A DNA stretch of 45,852 bases from NCBI GenBank assembly GCA_022508845.1, contig JAFLUL010000005.1, forward strand, positions 1 through 45,852, read 5' to 3'. The notes below the pieces were generated by a model. That model saw only the letters and a program-made list of their open reading frames with translations. It was not told where the DNA came from and did not search any database. The stretch comes from Oscillospiraceae bacterium (GTDB lineage Bacteria; Bacillota; Clostridia; Oscillospirales; Acutalibacteraceae). This document shows positions 7,696-15,992 of this stretch, piece after piece. The translations under genes and the position numbers were made by a program. Position 1 is the first letter of the stretch. The number at the start of each line of letters is the position of its first letter.

Positions 7696-7809
7696 AGTTT
7701 AGAGTTTTTCAGAGTTTAGATAAGGAAAATTCTGTTGGCATTTAATCAAAATCCGCCTTTGATTTTTCCGAATCTAAACTCTAAACTCTAAACTTTTAAC
7801 TCTAAACTC
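7696..7809. repeat. Convergent gap with heptad repeats and a core of the dispersed intergenic repeat
   Basis: Between the convergent GH130 and mutS2 genes, TCTAAAC-type units recur several times at 7770-7808, and their inverse AGTTTAGAG occurs twice at 7697-7721, so the gap can fold back on itself. The middle (7743-7769) resembles the core of the dispersed repeat family (AATCAAAAtccGC...GATTTTTCCGAAT). There is no clear T-tract terminator. The region may still stop transcription from both sides. Confidence 0.55.
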
Positions 7810-10200
7810 TTATTTCAGCGTTACTATCGTTACTCCGTTTTCGCCTTCACCGTAGGAGCCGAGGCGATAGGATTTAACAAATTTATTGCCCCTTAAATGG
7901 TCGCTTACCGCTTTTCTGAGAACTCCGGTGCCCTTGCCGTGGATAACGGTGAATTCTCCTATTCCGCGCATAAGCATAGAATCAAGAAAGCTGTCAAGCG
8001 TCAATATTGCCTCATCAGCCGTCATACCCCTTAAATCGCAGCGGCTGTCGGCAGAGGCGGTGAGGTTGCTCTCAGTTCCGGTGTTTCGGGTGAACACCGG
8101 TTCTTTTTTTTCTGTCTTTTTCTTTTCGATAAGCCTTAATGACGACAGCTTGACCCTCATTCTGGCGGAGCCTGAAAGAACCTCAACATTTCCCTTTCTG
8201 TCCGCCGGAGAGAGAACCTTAGCCTCTTTGCCGAGGTCGGTTATAAACACGCTGTCGCCCGAAATAAGCTGACGCGGTAAAACATAATCGTCATCGTCAT
8301 ATAAATTTGTTGTAACGGGATTTATCGCTCTGTCAAGCTCATTTAATCCCTTTTTCATACTCTGCTTGGCTCTCCTGGCAAGCTCGCCGGCGTCGGCGGT
8401 TGTTTTCATCTCTTTTCTGAGTTTTTCAACCTCCAAAAGCAGGGCGTTTGCCTCTCTTCTTGCGCTCTCAGAAATTTTAAGAGCCTCGCTCTGAGCCTTT
8501 TCATATTCTTTTTTAAGAAGGCTGTCGGCGTCCTTAAGCTTGTCCTGAGCCTGCTTCAGCTTTTCTTCATATTCTCTGCGAAGTCCGTCCGCCCTCTCTT
8601 TTTCGCTCTCCATTGAAAGGCGCGCGCGCTCAAGAGAATCAACAACGTTTTCAAAGCGTGTGCTCTCCTCCGAAACAAACTGTTTTGCCCTTTCGATTAT
8701 CTCTTTGTCCATACCGAGCTTTTCGGATATCGCAAAAGCGTTTGAGCGTCCGGGAACACCTATAAGAAGGCGGTAAGTTGGGCGGAGAGTGTTAACGTCA
8801 AACTCGCAGCAGGCATTTTCAACCCGGGGAGTTTGAAGAGCATAGGTTTTAAGCTCGGCATAGTGGGTTGTTGCGGCAACTTTCGCTTCGTTTATATGCA
8901 GTCTTTCAAGAACGGCCGTTGCAAGCGCGGCGCCCTCAACCGGGTCTGTTCCCGCGCCAAGCTCGTCTATCAGAACAAGGCTGTTTTCATCGCTGTTTTC
9001 AAGAATTGAAACTATATTCACCATATGCGAGGAAAACGTTGAAAGCGATTGCTCAATGCTCTGCTCATCGCCTATATCTGCAAAAACCTTTTGAAAAACG
9101 CAAATTTCGCTGTTATCATATGCCGGAATGAGCAGTCCGCACTGCGCCATAAGCGTTAAAAGACCCAGAGTTTTAATTGAAACTGTTTTGCCGCCGGTGT
9201 TCGGACCGGTTATAACAAGGGTGTCAAACTCCATTCCGAGGTAAATGTCGGTTGGAACAACCTTTTTTTGGTCAAGAAGCGGATGACGCGCCTTTTTCAG
9301 GTCAATTTTTCCCGAGGCGTTTAATATCGGCACGCTCGCCTTCATCTTATATCCGAGCTGAGCCTTGGCAAAAATAAGATTCAGCTCAACAAGGCTTTCA
9401 TAATTATGCTTTATAGTGTCGCCGTAATCGCCCGCCATAGCCGAAAGCTCGCTTATAATGCGGTCAATTTCCTCTTTTTCCTTGCTTTCAAGAACTTTTA
9501 TCTCGTTGTTGGCTTCAACAACAGCCATAGGCTCAATAAAAACGGTTGCGCCGCTGCCGGAGGTGTCATGAACAAGGCCGGGAACCTCAGAACGGTGCTC
9601 GTTTTTAACGGGGATAACAAAGCGTCCGTTTCGCTGGGTTATAATTGCCTCCTGCAAAATTTTCTGATAATGGGAGGAATGGATCATTGAATCCAGTTTT
9701 TCGCGTATGCTCTGCGAACGGTTTCTTATTTTGCGGCGTATATCCGCCAAAGCGGGAGAGGCATGGTCGCTTATGTCCTCTTCGCTGAGAATTGCCGAAG
9801 TTATGCTGTCTTCAAGCTGTTTATTAGGAATCAGAGACGAAAAGAAAACGTCAAGACAGGAATCGCTTCCGGGGTTATTAAACCTCCATTCGTAAACCGA
9901 GCGGATAACTCTGAGCACCTCGGCGATATCAAGCAGCTCTCTGAGCGAAAGCATACCGCCCGCCGCGCCGCGCGAGAGAGCGGAATTAACATTTTTAACC
10001 GCGCCGAAGCTCGGAGATCCGTATTTTGCCATAAGAACATATGCCGCGTTAGTCTGATTTATAAGCGCGTTCGCATCATACAGCATACTGACCGGCTCAA
10101 GAGAAAGAGCCAGCTCCTTTGCGTCCGGAATGCTCGCGCAATCGGACAGCATTTTTAAAATTTTATCAAGCTCTAAAGCTTTTGAGTGTCTGTTTAACAT
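7810..10200 (-). CDS. mutS2: MutS2 ATPase/endonuclease with Smr domain
   Basis: A 796-residue MutS2, close to the usual 780-790. The order is a MutS core (1-310), the ATPase with Walker A GPNTGGKT (332-339) and the conserved LVLIDELGAGTDP Walker B region, a long charged coiled coil (about 520-630), and a C-terminal Smr nuclease domain from about 722 with CDLRGMT and VIHGKGTGVLR. Members act in ribosome-collision rescue or in suppressing homologous recombination. It has no mismatch-recognition domain. The start codon is preceded at 12 bases by GGAG, which lies inside a dispersed repeat copy. It is convergent with the GH130 gene. Confidence 0.93.
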   Translation of the reverse strand: MLNRHSKALELDKILKMLSDCASIPDAKELALSLEPVSMLYDANALINQTNAAYVLMAKYGSPSFGAVKNVNSALSRGAAGGMLSLRELLDIAEVLRVIRSVYEWRFNNPGSDSCLDVFFSSLIPNKQLEDSITSAILSEEDISDHASPALADIRRKIRNRSQSIREKLDSMIHSSHYQKILQEAIITQRNGRFVIPVKNEHRSEVPGLVHDTSGSGATVFIEPMAVVEANNEIKVLESKEKEEIDRIISELSAMAGDYGDTIKHNYESLVELNLIFAKAQLGYKMKASVPILNASGKIDLKKARHPLLDQKKVVPTDIYLGMEFDTLVITGPNTGGKTVSIKTLGLLTLMAQCGLLIPAYDNSEICVFQKVFADIGDEQSIEQSLSTFSSHMVNIVSILENSDENSLVLIDELGAGTDPVEGAALATAVLERLHINEAKVAATTHYAELKTYALQTPRVENACCEFDVNTLRPTYRLLIGVPGRSNAFAISEKLGMDKEIIERAKQFVSEESTRFENVVDSLERARLSMESEKERADGLRREYEEKLKQAQDKLKDADSLLKKEYEKAQSEALKISESARREANALLLEVEKLRKEMKTTADAGELARRAKQSMKKGLNELDRAINPVTTNLYDDDDYVLPRQLISGDSVFITDLGKEAKVLSPADRKGNVEVLSGSARMRVKLSSLRLIEKKKTEKKEPVFTRNTGTESNLTASADSRCDLRGMTADEAILTLDSFLDSMLMRGIGEFTVIHGKGTGVLRKAVSDHLRGNKFVKSYRLGSYGEGENGVTIVTLK

Positions 10201-10204
10201 AATT

Positions 10205-10290
10205 ATTGCTCACTCCGTTCGCATAAATTCGGAATTTCGGGAAAATCGCAAGCAATTTTTTGATTATATAAATTTAATTACAATTTTCAG
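10205..10290 (+). repeat. Dispersed intergenic repeat, copy at mutS2 upstream
   Basis: Contains TTCGGAATTTCGGG and the core AAATCGCAAGC(A)ATTTTTTGATTATATAA (10243-10271), matching the copies at 42061-42105 and, inverted, 25003-25060. The segment CTCACTCCGTTCGC at its left side belongs to the same family and, read on the minus strand, provides the GGAG upstream of mutS2. The rest of the 10201-10395 gap is AT-rich with no clear feature. Confidence 0.65.
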
Positions 10291-10395
10291 TCTTTAACGG
10301 AAAAACCGGTATAAACTTTTACTGTCAATTTATAATTTTTATTTAATTCCTAATTATTCATTCAGAATCCCGAATTAAATCAGCAACAGCGAACC

Positions 10396-11667
10396 TTAAA
10401 CCTCAGTTCCTCCAACCGGTCTTATCTTCAAAACATAGCACGCGCCTTCGCCGAACACGCTTTCAAGAGTGCTCTTATATTTGCTCAAAAGCTCATTCGG
10501 AACAAATGCCTGAATCGTTCCGGCAAAACCGCCGCCGTGAACTCTCCAGGCGCCTTTGCCCGAAAGCACCTTCTCGCTCAGGGCAAGAGCCAGCGCAACC
10601 GGCTGACTTTGGGGAGCCGATGCAGCAAAAACGTTTTGGTTGTATGTATAAGAAGAAAGTCCCGATGAAATCGTTATTTCCTTAAATTTTTCAAAATCGC
10701 CTTTTGCAAGAGCCTCTGCTTCGCAGTCAACTCTCTTATTTTCCGCATAGAAATGCAGCGCCCTTAAAACCGGTCTTTCGCCGAGCTTATCCCTTATAAG
10801 GGCGATATTGTTGAGAACGTCATCTTCGCTTGTTTCTCTGAGACACTTTTTGCCGAAAATGCCGGCAACTGCCTCCATTTCGCTTCTGATAGACGCGTAT
10901 TCATCGGTGAGGTCTGCATGGTCGGCGCGGGTGTCAACAATGCAAAGAGAGTGTCCGCAGGAGGCAAAATCAAAACTTACGGGCTCAATTACTGGAGCAT
11001 CCCCGTTGCCGAAATCAATTTTAACAAATCCGCCCACTGAGCAGGCCATCTGATCCATAAGTCCGCAGGGCTTTCCGAAAAACTCGTTTTCAGCATACTG
11101 AGCTATTTCGGCTATCGTTACGGGAGAAATTTTTCCGTCGTTATAAAGATAGTTGAGCATTGTTCCAACAAGCACCTCATAAGAGGCGGAGGACGACATT
11201 CCCGAACCCTTAAGAACGTTATTAACCGTAACTGCGTTAAAGCCGCCTATGTTATAGCCCAACTGCTTAAAGCGAGAGGCAACACCTCTGACGAGAGAGG
11301 CGGATTTTTCTCTTTCGTTTTTCTGAGGAGTTAAAACAGAAAGGTCTATTCGGTCTCCCGGATAATTTTCGGATTTAATAAAAATTATATTGTTATCTGT
11401 TTTTGAGGCGCAGGCGGCGGCGTCAAGATTTATAGCCGCGGCAATAACCTTACCCTTGTTGTGGTCGGTGTGGTTTCCGCATACCTCCGTTCTGCCAGGA
11501 GCTGAGAAAAAGCGGATATCCTCTCCGTTTTCAAATTGCTCCTTAAAAAGATCGATTAAATGCAGATATCTCTTTCTCGCGGTTTCAGCGTTTTCATACA
11601 GTCTTAAAAAGCGTTCGTCAAAGCTGCCTCCCCCTATAAGTTCAGCCATTTTCTTCAGATCGTTCAT
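10396..11667 (-). CDS. galK: Galactokinase (GHMP kinase)
   Basis: A 423-residue GHMP kinase that should convert galactose to galactose 1-phosphate (Leloir pathway). Galactokinase features are the N-terminal signature PGRTEVCGNHTDHN (57-70), the ATP loop GSGMSSSAS (154-162), CGLMDQ with catalytic Asp205, and WRVHGGGFAGT near the C-terminus. The signature differs from the E. coli form (GRVNLIGEHTDYN) but is a galactokinase-type variant; related sugars such as arabinose or other aldoses are less likely. The start is supported by AAGGA eight bases upstream. It overlaps the end of the upstream membrane-protein gene by 26 bp, so the two are co-transcribed. No galT or galE is in the window. Confidence 0.88.
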   Translation of the reverse strand: MNDLKKMAELIGGGSFDERFLRLYENAETARKRYLHLIDLFKEQFENGEDIRFFSAPGRTEVCGNHTDHNKGKVIAAAINLDAAACASKTDNNIIFIKSENYPGDRIDLSVLTPQKNEREKSASLVRGVASRFKQLGYNIGGFNAVTVNNVLKGSGMSSSASYEVLVGTMLNYLYNDGKISPVTIAEIAQYAENEFFGKPCGLMDQMACSVGGFVKIDFGNGDAPVIEPVSFDFASCGHSLCIVDTRADHADLTDEYASIRSEMEAVAGIFGKKCLRETSEDDVLNNIALIRDKLGERPVLRALHFYAENKRVDCEAEALAKGDFEKFKEITISSGLSSYTYNQNVFAASAPQSQPVALALALSEKVLSGKGAWRVHGGGFAGTIQAFVPNELLSKYKSTLESVFGEGACYVLKIRPVGGTEV

Positions 11668-12436
11668 TTTTATTTTCCTTTCTGTTTTTTCTCTTGCCGA
11701 TATGTGAAAATCTTGTTGTTAAACCTAAAACTCCCTGCAAAAAGAAGAATGATATTCCGCTGAGGATAAAAAGAACTATGAGCGGTATATAAAACCTTCC
11801 CGAGAGAGGGTCATAAACGTTGTTGCCTATATAGCTGTAAGATATGAGCTTGGGCAGAATAGCCCCCATTGAAATAAGAAAATATTTAACAAACGGATAT
11901 TCAAAGCTGCCGTAGAGATGGCTAACCGTGTTAAACGGAAAAATGGGAACAAATCTCATTGCAAAAAGCACCCAAGGGTCGCTTTTTCCCTCGGTTGTAA
12001 AGGCGGTGTTTATTGCGGGATTTTTTTTAAGAAGCCTGTTCATCCAGCCCTCGCCCATTTCAACTCCGGTATAATAGCGAAACGCTATTGTAAACGCCAT
12101 GCCGAAGGCGTCTATTATAAGAGCCCATTTCGGCTCAAATATCATGCCCGTTATGATATAAAGAGCGGCATAGGGGTAAATCGGCGTCATACTTCTTAAA
12201 ATATAAAGCAAAAAGATAACTATTATAATAAGCCAGTGGTTTCCCAAAGCCGCAACTTCGTATTCAAAGTTTTTAATTATGTCAAGATACTGCTGATACT
12301 TCTCCTGAACTGAATCTATCTGCATAAAAATAACTATGGCAAGGCAAGCCGCCGCCGCTATAAAGCAGCCGGTTCCGAGAAGCTTAAAAAGCCTTATCGT
12401 ATGTTTTTTGCTGTTTTGCTTTGACAAAAAAATCAC
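11642..12436 (-). CDS. VTT/DedA-like (TVP38 family) integral membrane protein
   Basis: A 264-residue protein with about five hydrophobic segments and a VTT-domain core: the re-entrant region near TPIYPYAALYIITGMIF, RYYTGVEMG, and FAMRFVPIFPFNTVSHLYGS, which resembles the family's R-x-x-P-xx-P-x-x motif. Members flip or export lipids, including undecaprenyl phosphate or phosphatidylethanolamine, but the role here is not known. The first codon is GTG and no convincing ribosome binding site is visible; a TTG three codons later is an alternative. The C-terminal tail is rich in Lys, Arg and Glu. The gene precedes galK and overlaps it. Confidence 0.75.
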   Translation of the reverse strand: MIFLSKQNSKKHTIRLFKLLGTGCFIAAAACLAIVIFMQIDSVQEKYQQYLDIIKNFEYEVAALGNHWLIIIVIFLLYILRSMTPIYPYAALYIITGMIFEPKWALIIDAFGMAFTIAFRYYTGVEMGEGWMNRLLKKNPAINTAFTTEGKSDPWVLFAMRFVPIFPFNTVSHLYGSFEYPFVKYFLISMGAILPKLISYSYIGNNVYDPLSGRFYIPLIVLFILSGISFFFLQGVLGLTTRFSHIGKRKNRKENKNERSEENG

Positions 12437-12745
12437 CGAAAAATTTTATTATTTTAGGATGCGGTAGCTAACGCTCCCTTGAGATGAGGGATGGGGAATT
12501 TAATTTATATTTTGATAATAAAATTAAATCAGATATTTATGTTAAATGCTGAAATTTGAATATATTTATATAATCAAAAATTGCCTGCGATTTTTCCAAC
12601 TCTCATTCTGCAATCGGAGCGGGCAATATCCCTTCATTACTTGAGAACATTGAACTCCGATTTTATTATAATATATTTATTTGGTCAGGTCAAGTTTTTT
12701 GCTCTGTTTGTTCAAACTGCACAATCAGATATATAAAAAATATAT
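12437..12745. repeat. Divergent gap with dispersed intergenic repeat modules
   Basis: This gap holds a reverse-oriented core (ATAATCAAAAATTGCCTGCGATTTTTCC, part of 12570-12598), a GTTAAATGCTGAAATTTG module (12541-12558) shared with 35910-35922, and GC-rich flanks such as CTAACGCTCCC (12468-12478) and GGATGGGG (12490-12497) shared with other copies. The remainder is AT-rich. No coding region is visible. The promoter of the GPH transporter lies just after it. Confidence 0.6.
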
Positions 12746-12774
12746 TTGACTAATTTATTATAATCAATTATAAT
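12746..12774 (+). promoter_or_regulatory. Sigma-A promoter of the GPH transporter gene
   Basis: TTGACT (12746-12751) and TATAAT (12769-12774) have a 17-bp spacer. AGAGGA at 12795-12800 serves as ribosome binding site, seven bases before the ATG. Confidence 0.8.
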
Positions 12775-12807
12775 ATAAATTATGAATAATGAAAAGAGGA
12801 AAGTATT

Positions 12808-14379
12808 ATGGGTAAAAAATTGACCCGTTCATACGGGACCACCTATTCAAGAAAAGAACTTACGGGATATCTTGTAGGTCTTGCAGGTCAGAATATTATT
12901 TATAATATTATAGGCACAGGACTTACATTTTATTTTCAAAACGTAATTTTTATTCCTGCAATAGCCTGTTCGGTGATCTTTGCCGTTGCAAGAGTTTGGG
13001 ACGCCATAAACGATCCGATGATGGGCTCTATTGTTGACAAAACCAGAACAAAATGGGGCAAATGCAAGCCCTACCTTATGTTTATTCCTCCCGTTATTCT
13101 TATAACAACAATAGTTCCGTTCTTAAACGGAATGTATGCCTGGACCGATGCGAGCGGCGCAACCTTCACCGCATCTCCCGGAGCGCGCGTTGCCATTATC
13201 GGATGGGCAGCAGTTTCATATATCTTATGGGGTATGACCTACACCATAGGCGATATTCCTCTCTGGGGCGTTACATCACTTATGACCGAAAGCCAGAGCG
13301 ACCGCGCAAAAATTCTCTCTCTTGCCCGTATCTGCGCCTCCTTCGGAGCTATCGGTATGGCGTTTACCTTCATTGCCCCCGCCTTTACCGGTATGTTCAC
13401 CTCAAAGGGTATGGACGATCAGCACGCTCTTCGCGCAGCCTATATTTTAACTGCAGTTATTTTAACGGTGTTTGCTTCAATTCTGTTTGAGGTTACCGGC
13501 CTTTCCGTTCACGAGCGCGTTGAGCAGTCAAACGAAACTCACACAATGAAGGAAAACTTCAAAACTATGTGGAATTGCCTTCCCTTCCGTCAGCTGCTCA
13601 TTTCCGGCGTTCTGAGAAGCCCTATTCAGCTCCTATCTCTCGTTGCGATGCCGCTTGTTATGTATTATTTCTTCAATAACGATCTCGGCGGAACTCTTAT
13701 GACTGAGAACGGACTTAACATCGCCGTTGTTATAAAGGTAATTTTCCTGTTTGTGGGCGTTATGGGCGGTATGCTCGTATCCTCGGGCGTTACTCCGTCT
13801 CTTGCGGGCAAAATAGAAAAGAAAAAGCTCTATAACTGCTATTCCATAATAGGCGCTATTCCCTTTGCTCTTGTTTTTGTTGTTTATTATATAACCCATA
13901 AAACCGGCGGAGACCTTCTCAGCTGGCCGATGACGATAATAATAAGCATTGTTTTCTTCGTTGCGTCATGGGCGCAGGGCGGCTTAAACGTTTTGCAGTC
14001 GGTTATGATAGCGGACTGCGTTGACTATGAGGAATATAATAACGGCATCAGACCCGACGGCGTTTTCTTCTCCGGTCAGTCGTTTATAACAAAGCTCTCC
14101 TCCGGTATAGCCTCGCTTATTTACGGCGGAGTGAGCGCGGTTGTAGGTTTTTCGGGCGACAATCTTTCGATCCTCAACGCTGCTCTTCTTGAAGGCGCAA
14201 GCTTTATAACATATGATGGCGGTAAATTCGCAACGGCTCTCTTCTTCTGCGTTTCCATTCCTCCGGCAATCGGAATGGTTCTTTCCTCTATCCCAACTCT
14301 CAAATATGCCCTTTCTGACAAAGAACACACTAAAATGCTTGACGAGCTGAACGCAAGGAGAAATGCTGTAAGCAAATAA
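12808..14379 (+). CDS. GPH-family sugar:cation symporter (MelB-like)
   Basis: A 523-residue transporter of the glycoside-pentoside-hexuronide:cation symporter family (major facilitator superfamily). The signature DAINDPMMGSIVDKTRTKWG near 64-83 contains the Asp residues that bind the coupling cation in MelB, and about twelve hydrophobic helices are present. It is somewhat longer than the usual 460-480 residues because of extended loops and tail. The substrate is not readable; an alpha-galactoside or manno-oligosaccharide would suit the GH27, GH130 and galK genes in the window. It is monocistronic with its own strong promoter and a terminator at 14454-14485. Confidence 0.87.
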   Translation: MGKKLTRSYGTTYSRKELTGYLVGLAGQNIIYNIIGTGLTFYFQNVIFIPAIACSVIFAVARVWDAINDPMMGSIVDKTRTKWGKCKPYLMFIPPVILITTIVPFLNGMYAWTDASGATFTASPGARVAIIGWAAVSYILWGMTYTIGDIPLWGVTSLMTESQSDRAKILSLARICASFGAIGMAFTFIAPAFTGMFTSKGMDDQHALRAAYILTAVILTVFASILFEVTGLSVHERVEQSNETHTMKENFKTMWNCLPFRQLLISGVLRSPIQLLSLVAMPLVMYYFFNNDLGGTLMTENGLNIAVVIKVIFLFVGVMGGMLVSSGVTPSLAGKIEKKKLYNCYSIIGAIPFALVFVVYYITHKTGGDLLSWPMTIIISIVFFVASWAQGGLNVLQSVMIADCVDYEEYNNGIRPDGVFFSGQSFITKLSSGIASLIYGGVSAVVGFSGDNLSILNAALLEGASFITYDGGKFATALFFCVSIPPAIGMVLSSIPTLKYALSDKEHTKMLDELNARRNAVSK

Positions 14380-14380
14380 A

Positions 14381-14440
14381 AGTTAATTCAGAATCAGGAA
14401 TTCGGAATTTAGGGACCCGCGGTCGGCATTTATAAAAATA
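14381..14440 (+). repeat. Dispersed intergenic repeat, short copy
   Basis: GTTAATTCAGAATCAGGAATTCGGAATTTAGGG-type sequence followed by CCCGCGGTCGGCATTTATAA matches modules of the copy at 24968-25060 (CCTGCGGTCGGCATTATATAA). The AAATCGC core is missing in this copy. Confidence 0.5.
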
Positions 14441-14453
14441 CTTATAATAAAGT

Positions 14454-14485
14454 AACAGTGGACAGGTAAAAACCTATCCACTGTT
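14454..14485. terminator. Terminator between the GPH transporter and hom
   Basis: A 14-bp stem with one mismatch (AACAGTGGACAGGT / ACCTATCCACTGTT) and a 4-nt loop is followed by TTATTTTTAT on the plus strand and by TTACTTTATTAT on the minus strand. It can serve both convergent genes. Confidence 0.85.
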
Positions 14486-14518
14486 TTATTTTTATCGCAT
14501 TATAATTCCTATTTATAT

Positions 14519-15745
14519 TTAATTCACTCTTATAACCGTTGCCGGAGTAAAGCCGTCAATAAAGTCAATAGCCGTTCTCAGGTCTTTTTCTTTTTTCTTT
14601 TCAGTTAAAAAGGCTATCTCGTTTTCAGGAGCGTTATTTCTTGAAAGAAATTTAACTTCATCAAAATTCTCTCTTATTGCCGAAACAGCTCTGTTTTTAT
14701 CCTTTACATACCCTCTAACATAAAGCGACGTCTCATATTCATCAAACTTCAAAACATCGTTTTTTGTGCCGTTTTTCCAAGAATAGGTGCTGTCAAATCC
14801 CGGAGCCCTTACGCAATCAAGCACATCGGCAACAACCGCGCCGGCGGTTGCGTCCTTTCCTGCTCCCGGGCCGTATAAAAATACCTCTCCAACCTTATTT
14901 CCTTTTATCTTAACGGCGTTAAAAACTCCTTCAACTCCCGAGATAAGGTCGTTTCCGTCTATAACCGCAGGAGCAGTTACAGCGTAAATTTTGCCGTTTT
15001 CAAGCCTTTTTCCCCTGCCTATGAGCTTTATCTTTGCTCCGAAGGAATCAACATATTCAACGTCCTCGCTGCTTATTCCGGTTATTCCTTCTGTGCGTAT
15101 CTCATCGGGATAAATATGTTTTCCGAAGCATACCGAGCATAGGATAGCCGTTTTTCTCGCCGCATCATATCCCTCTATATCGTCAGTCGGGTCTTTTTCG
15201 GCATAGCCGTTTTCCTGAGCGAGCTTAAGAGCCGCCGAATTAGTCATTTTATCCTTTATCATTTTTGTGAGAATAAAATTTGATGTTCCGTTGAGTATTC
15301 CCTCAAAGGAGCTTATATCATTTGCCGCGAGACCGTAAAACAGCGTTCTTATAACGGGAATTCCGCCGCAAACAGACGCGCCGAATCTGAATGAAACGTT
15401 ATTTTTCTTTGCCGCCTCAAAAAGCTCTTCGCCCTTTTCGGCAACGAGCTGTTTATTTGAAGAAACAACGCTTTTTCCTGAATTCAGGCATTTTAAGCAG
15501 AAATCAAAGGCAGGGTTTATTCCTCCCATCGCCTCAACAACAACGCCAACTTCCGGATCGTTTGCTATAATGTTTATATCGTTTATCTGCAGCGCTTTCT
15601 TTTCCTCGTCAAGATTTTTTTTGTCGAGAATATACTTAACGCTTATTTCATCTGAACAGCCCTTATACAGCCTTTCGGACATATCTCTTACTATCTCATA
15701 AACTCCTGAGCCAACAACTCCGCAGCCCATTATTGCTATCTTCAT
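14519..15745 (-). CDS. hom: Homoserine dehydrogenase
   Basis: A 408-residue NAD(P)-dependent enzyme that reduces aspartate semialdehyde to homoserine on the way to threonine and methionine. The N-terminal Rossmann motif GCGVVGSGV begins at residue 7. The catalytic region contains NGTSNFIL, GYAEKDPTDDIEGYDAARK (with the active-site Asp and Lys) and a CGGIPVIRTL loop. A shortened ACT-type regulatory domain occupies about the last 80 residues (TSLYVRGYVKDKNRAV onward). The ATG at 15745 has GGAAGG seven bases upstream; the in-frame TTG at 15760 has no properly placed site. It is divergent from dnaA. Confidence 0.93.
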   Translation of the reverse strand: MKIAIMGCGVVGSGVYEIVRDMSERLYKGCSDEISVKYILDKKNLDEEKKALQINDINIIANDPEVGVVVEAMGGINPAFDFCLKCLNSGKSVVSSNKQLVAEKGEELFEAAKKNNVSFRFGASVCGGIPVIRTLFYGLAANDISSFEGILNGTSNFILTKMIKDKMTNSAALKLAQENGYAEKDPTDDIEGYDAARKTAILCSVCFGKHIYPDEIRTEGITGISSEDVEYVDSFGAKIKLIGRGKRLENGKIYAVTAPAVIDGNDLISGVEGVFNAVKIKGNKVGEVFLYGPGAGKDATAGAVVADVLDCVRAPGFDSTYSWKNGTKNDVLKFDEYETSLYVRGYVKDKNRAVSAIRENFDEVKFLSRNNAPENEIAFLTEKKKEKDLRTAIDFIDGFTPATVIRVN

Positions 15746-15806
15746 ATATTTACCTTCCAATTTCCTTGTTTGTTTATTTTACAATAAAATGAGACGTGTG
15801 TAAAGA

Positions 15807-15880
15807 GTTAATTAGGAATTAGGAATGCATAAATCGGAAATATATTTTCCCTAAATTCCGGATTCTGAATTATTTTATAT
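15807..15880. repeat. Dispersed intergenic repeat, degenerate copy between hom and dnaA
   Basis: TTAATTAGGAATTAGGAATGCATAAATCGGAAA and, a little later, CCCTAAATTCCGGATTCTGAATTA are modules shared with copies at 24968-25060 and 14381-14440. The rest of the hom-dnaA gap is very AT-rich (15880-15930). No consensus DnaA box (TTATCCACA) was seen. Confidence 0.45.
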
Positions 15881-15931
15881 TATACAATTTATTATAAACT
15901 ATATATTTATATATCTAATTTAAAAAACCTA

Positions 15932-15960
15932 TTGAACTAGAGCATAAATTATGCTATAAT
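15932..15960 (+). promoter_or_regulatory. Sigma-A promoter of dnaA
   Basis: TTGAAC (15932-15937) and TATAAT (15955-15960) are separated by 17 bp. The ribosome binding site GGGAG at 15981-15985 is seven bases before the dnaA ATG. Confidence 0.8.
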
Positions 15961-15992
15961 CAATCAGATAATTATTAACCGGGAGATATATT

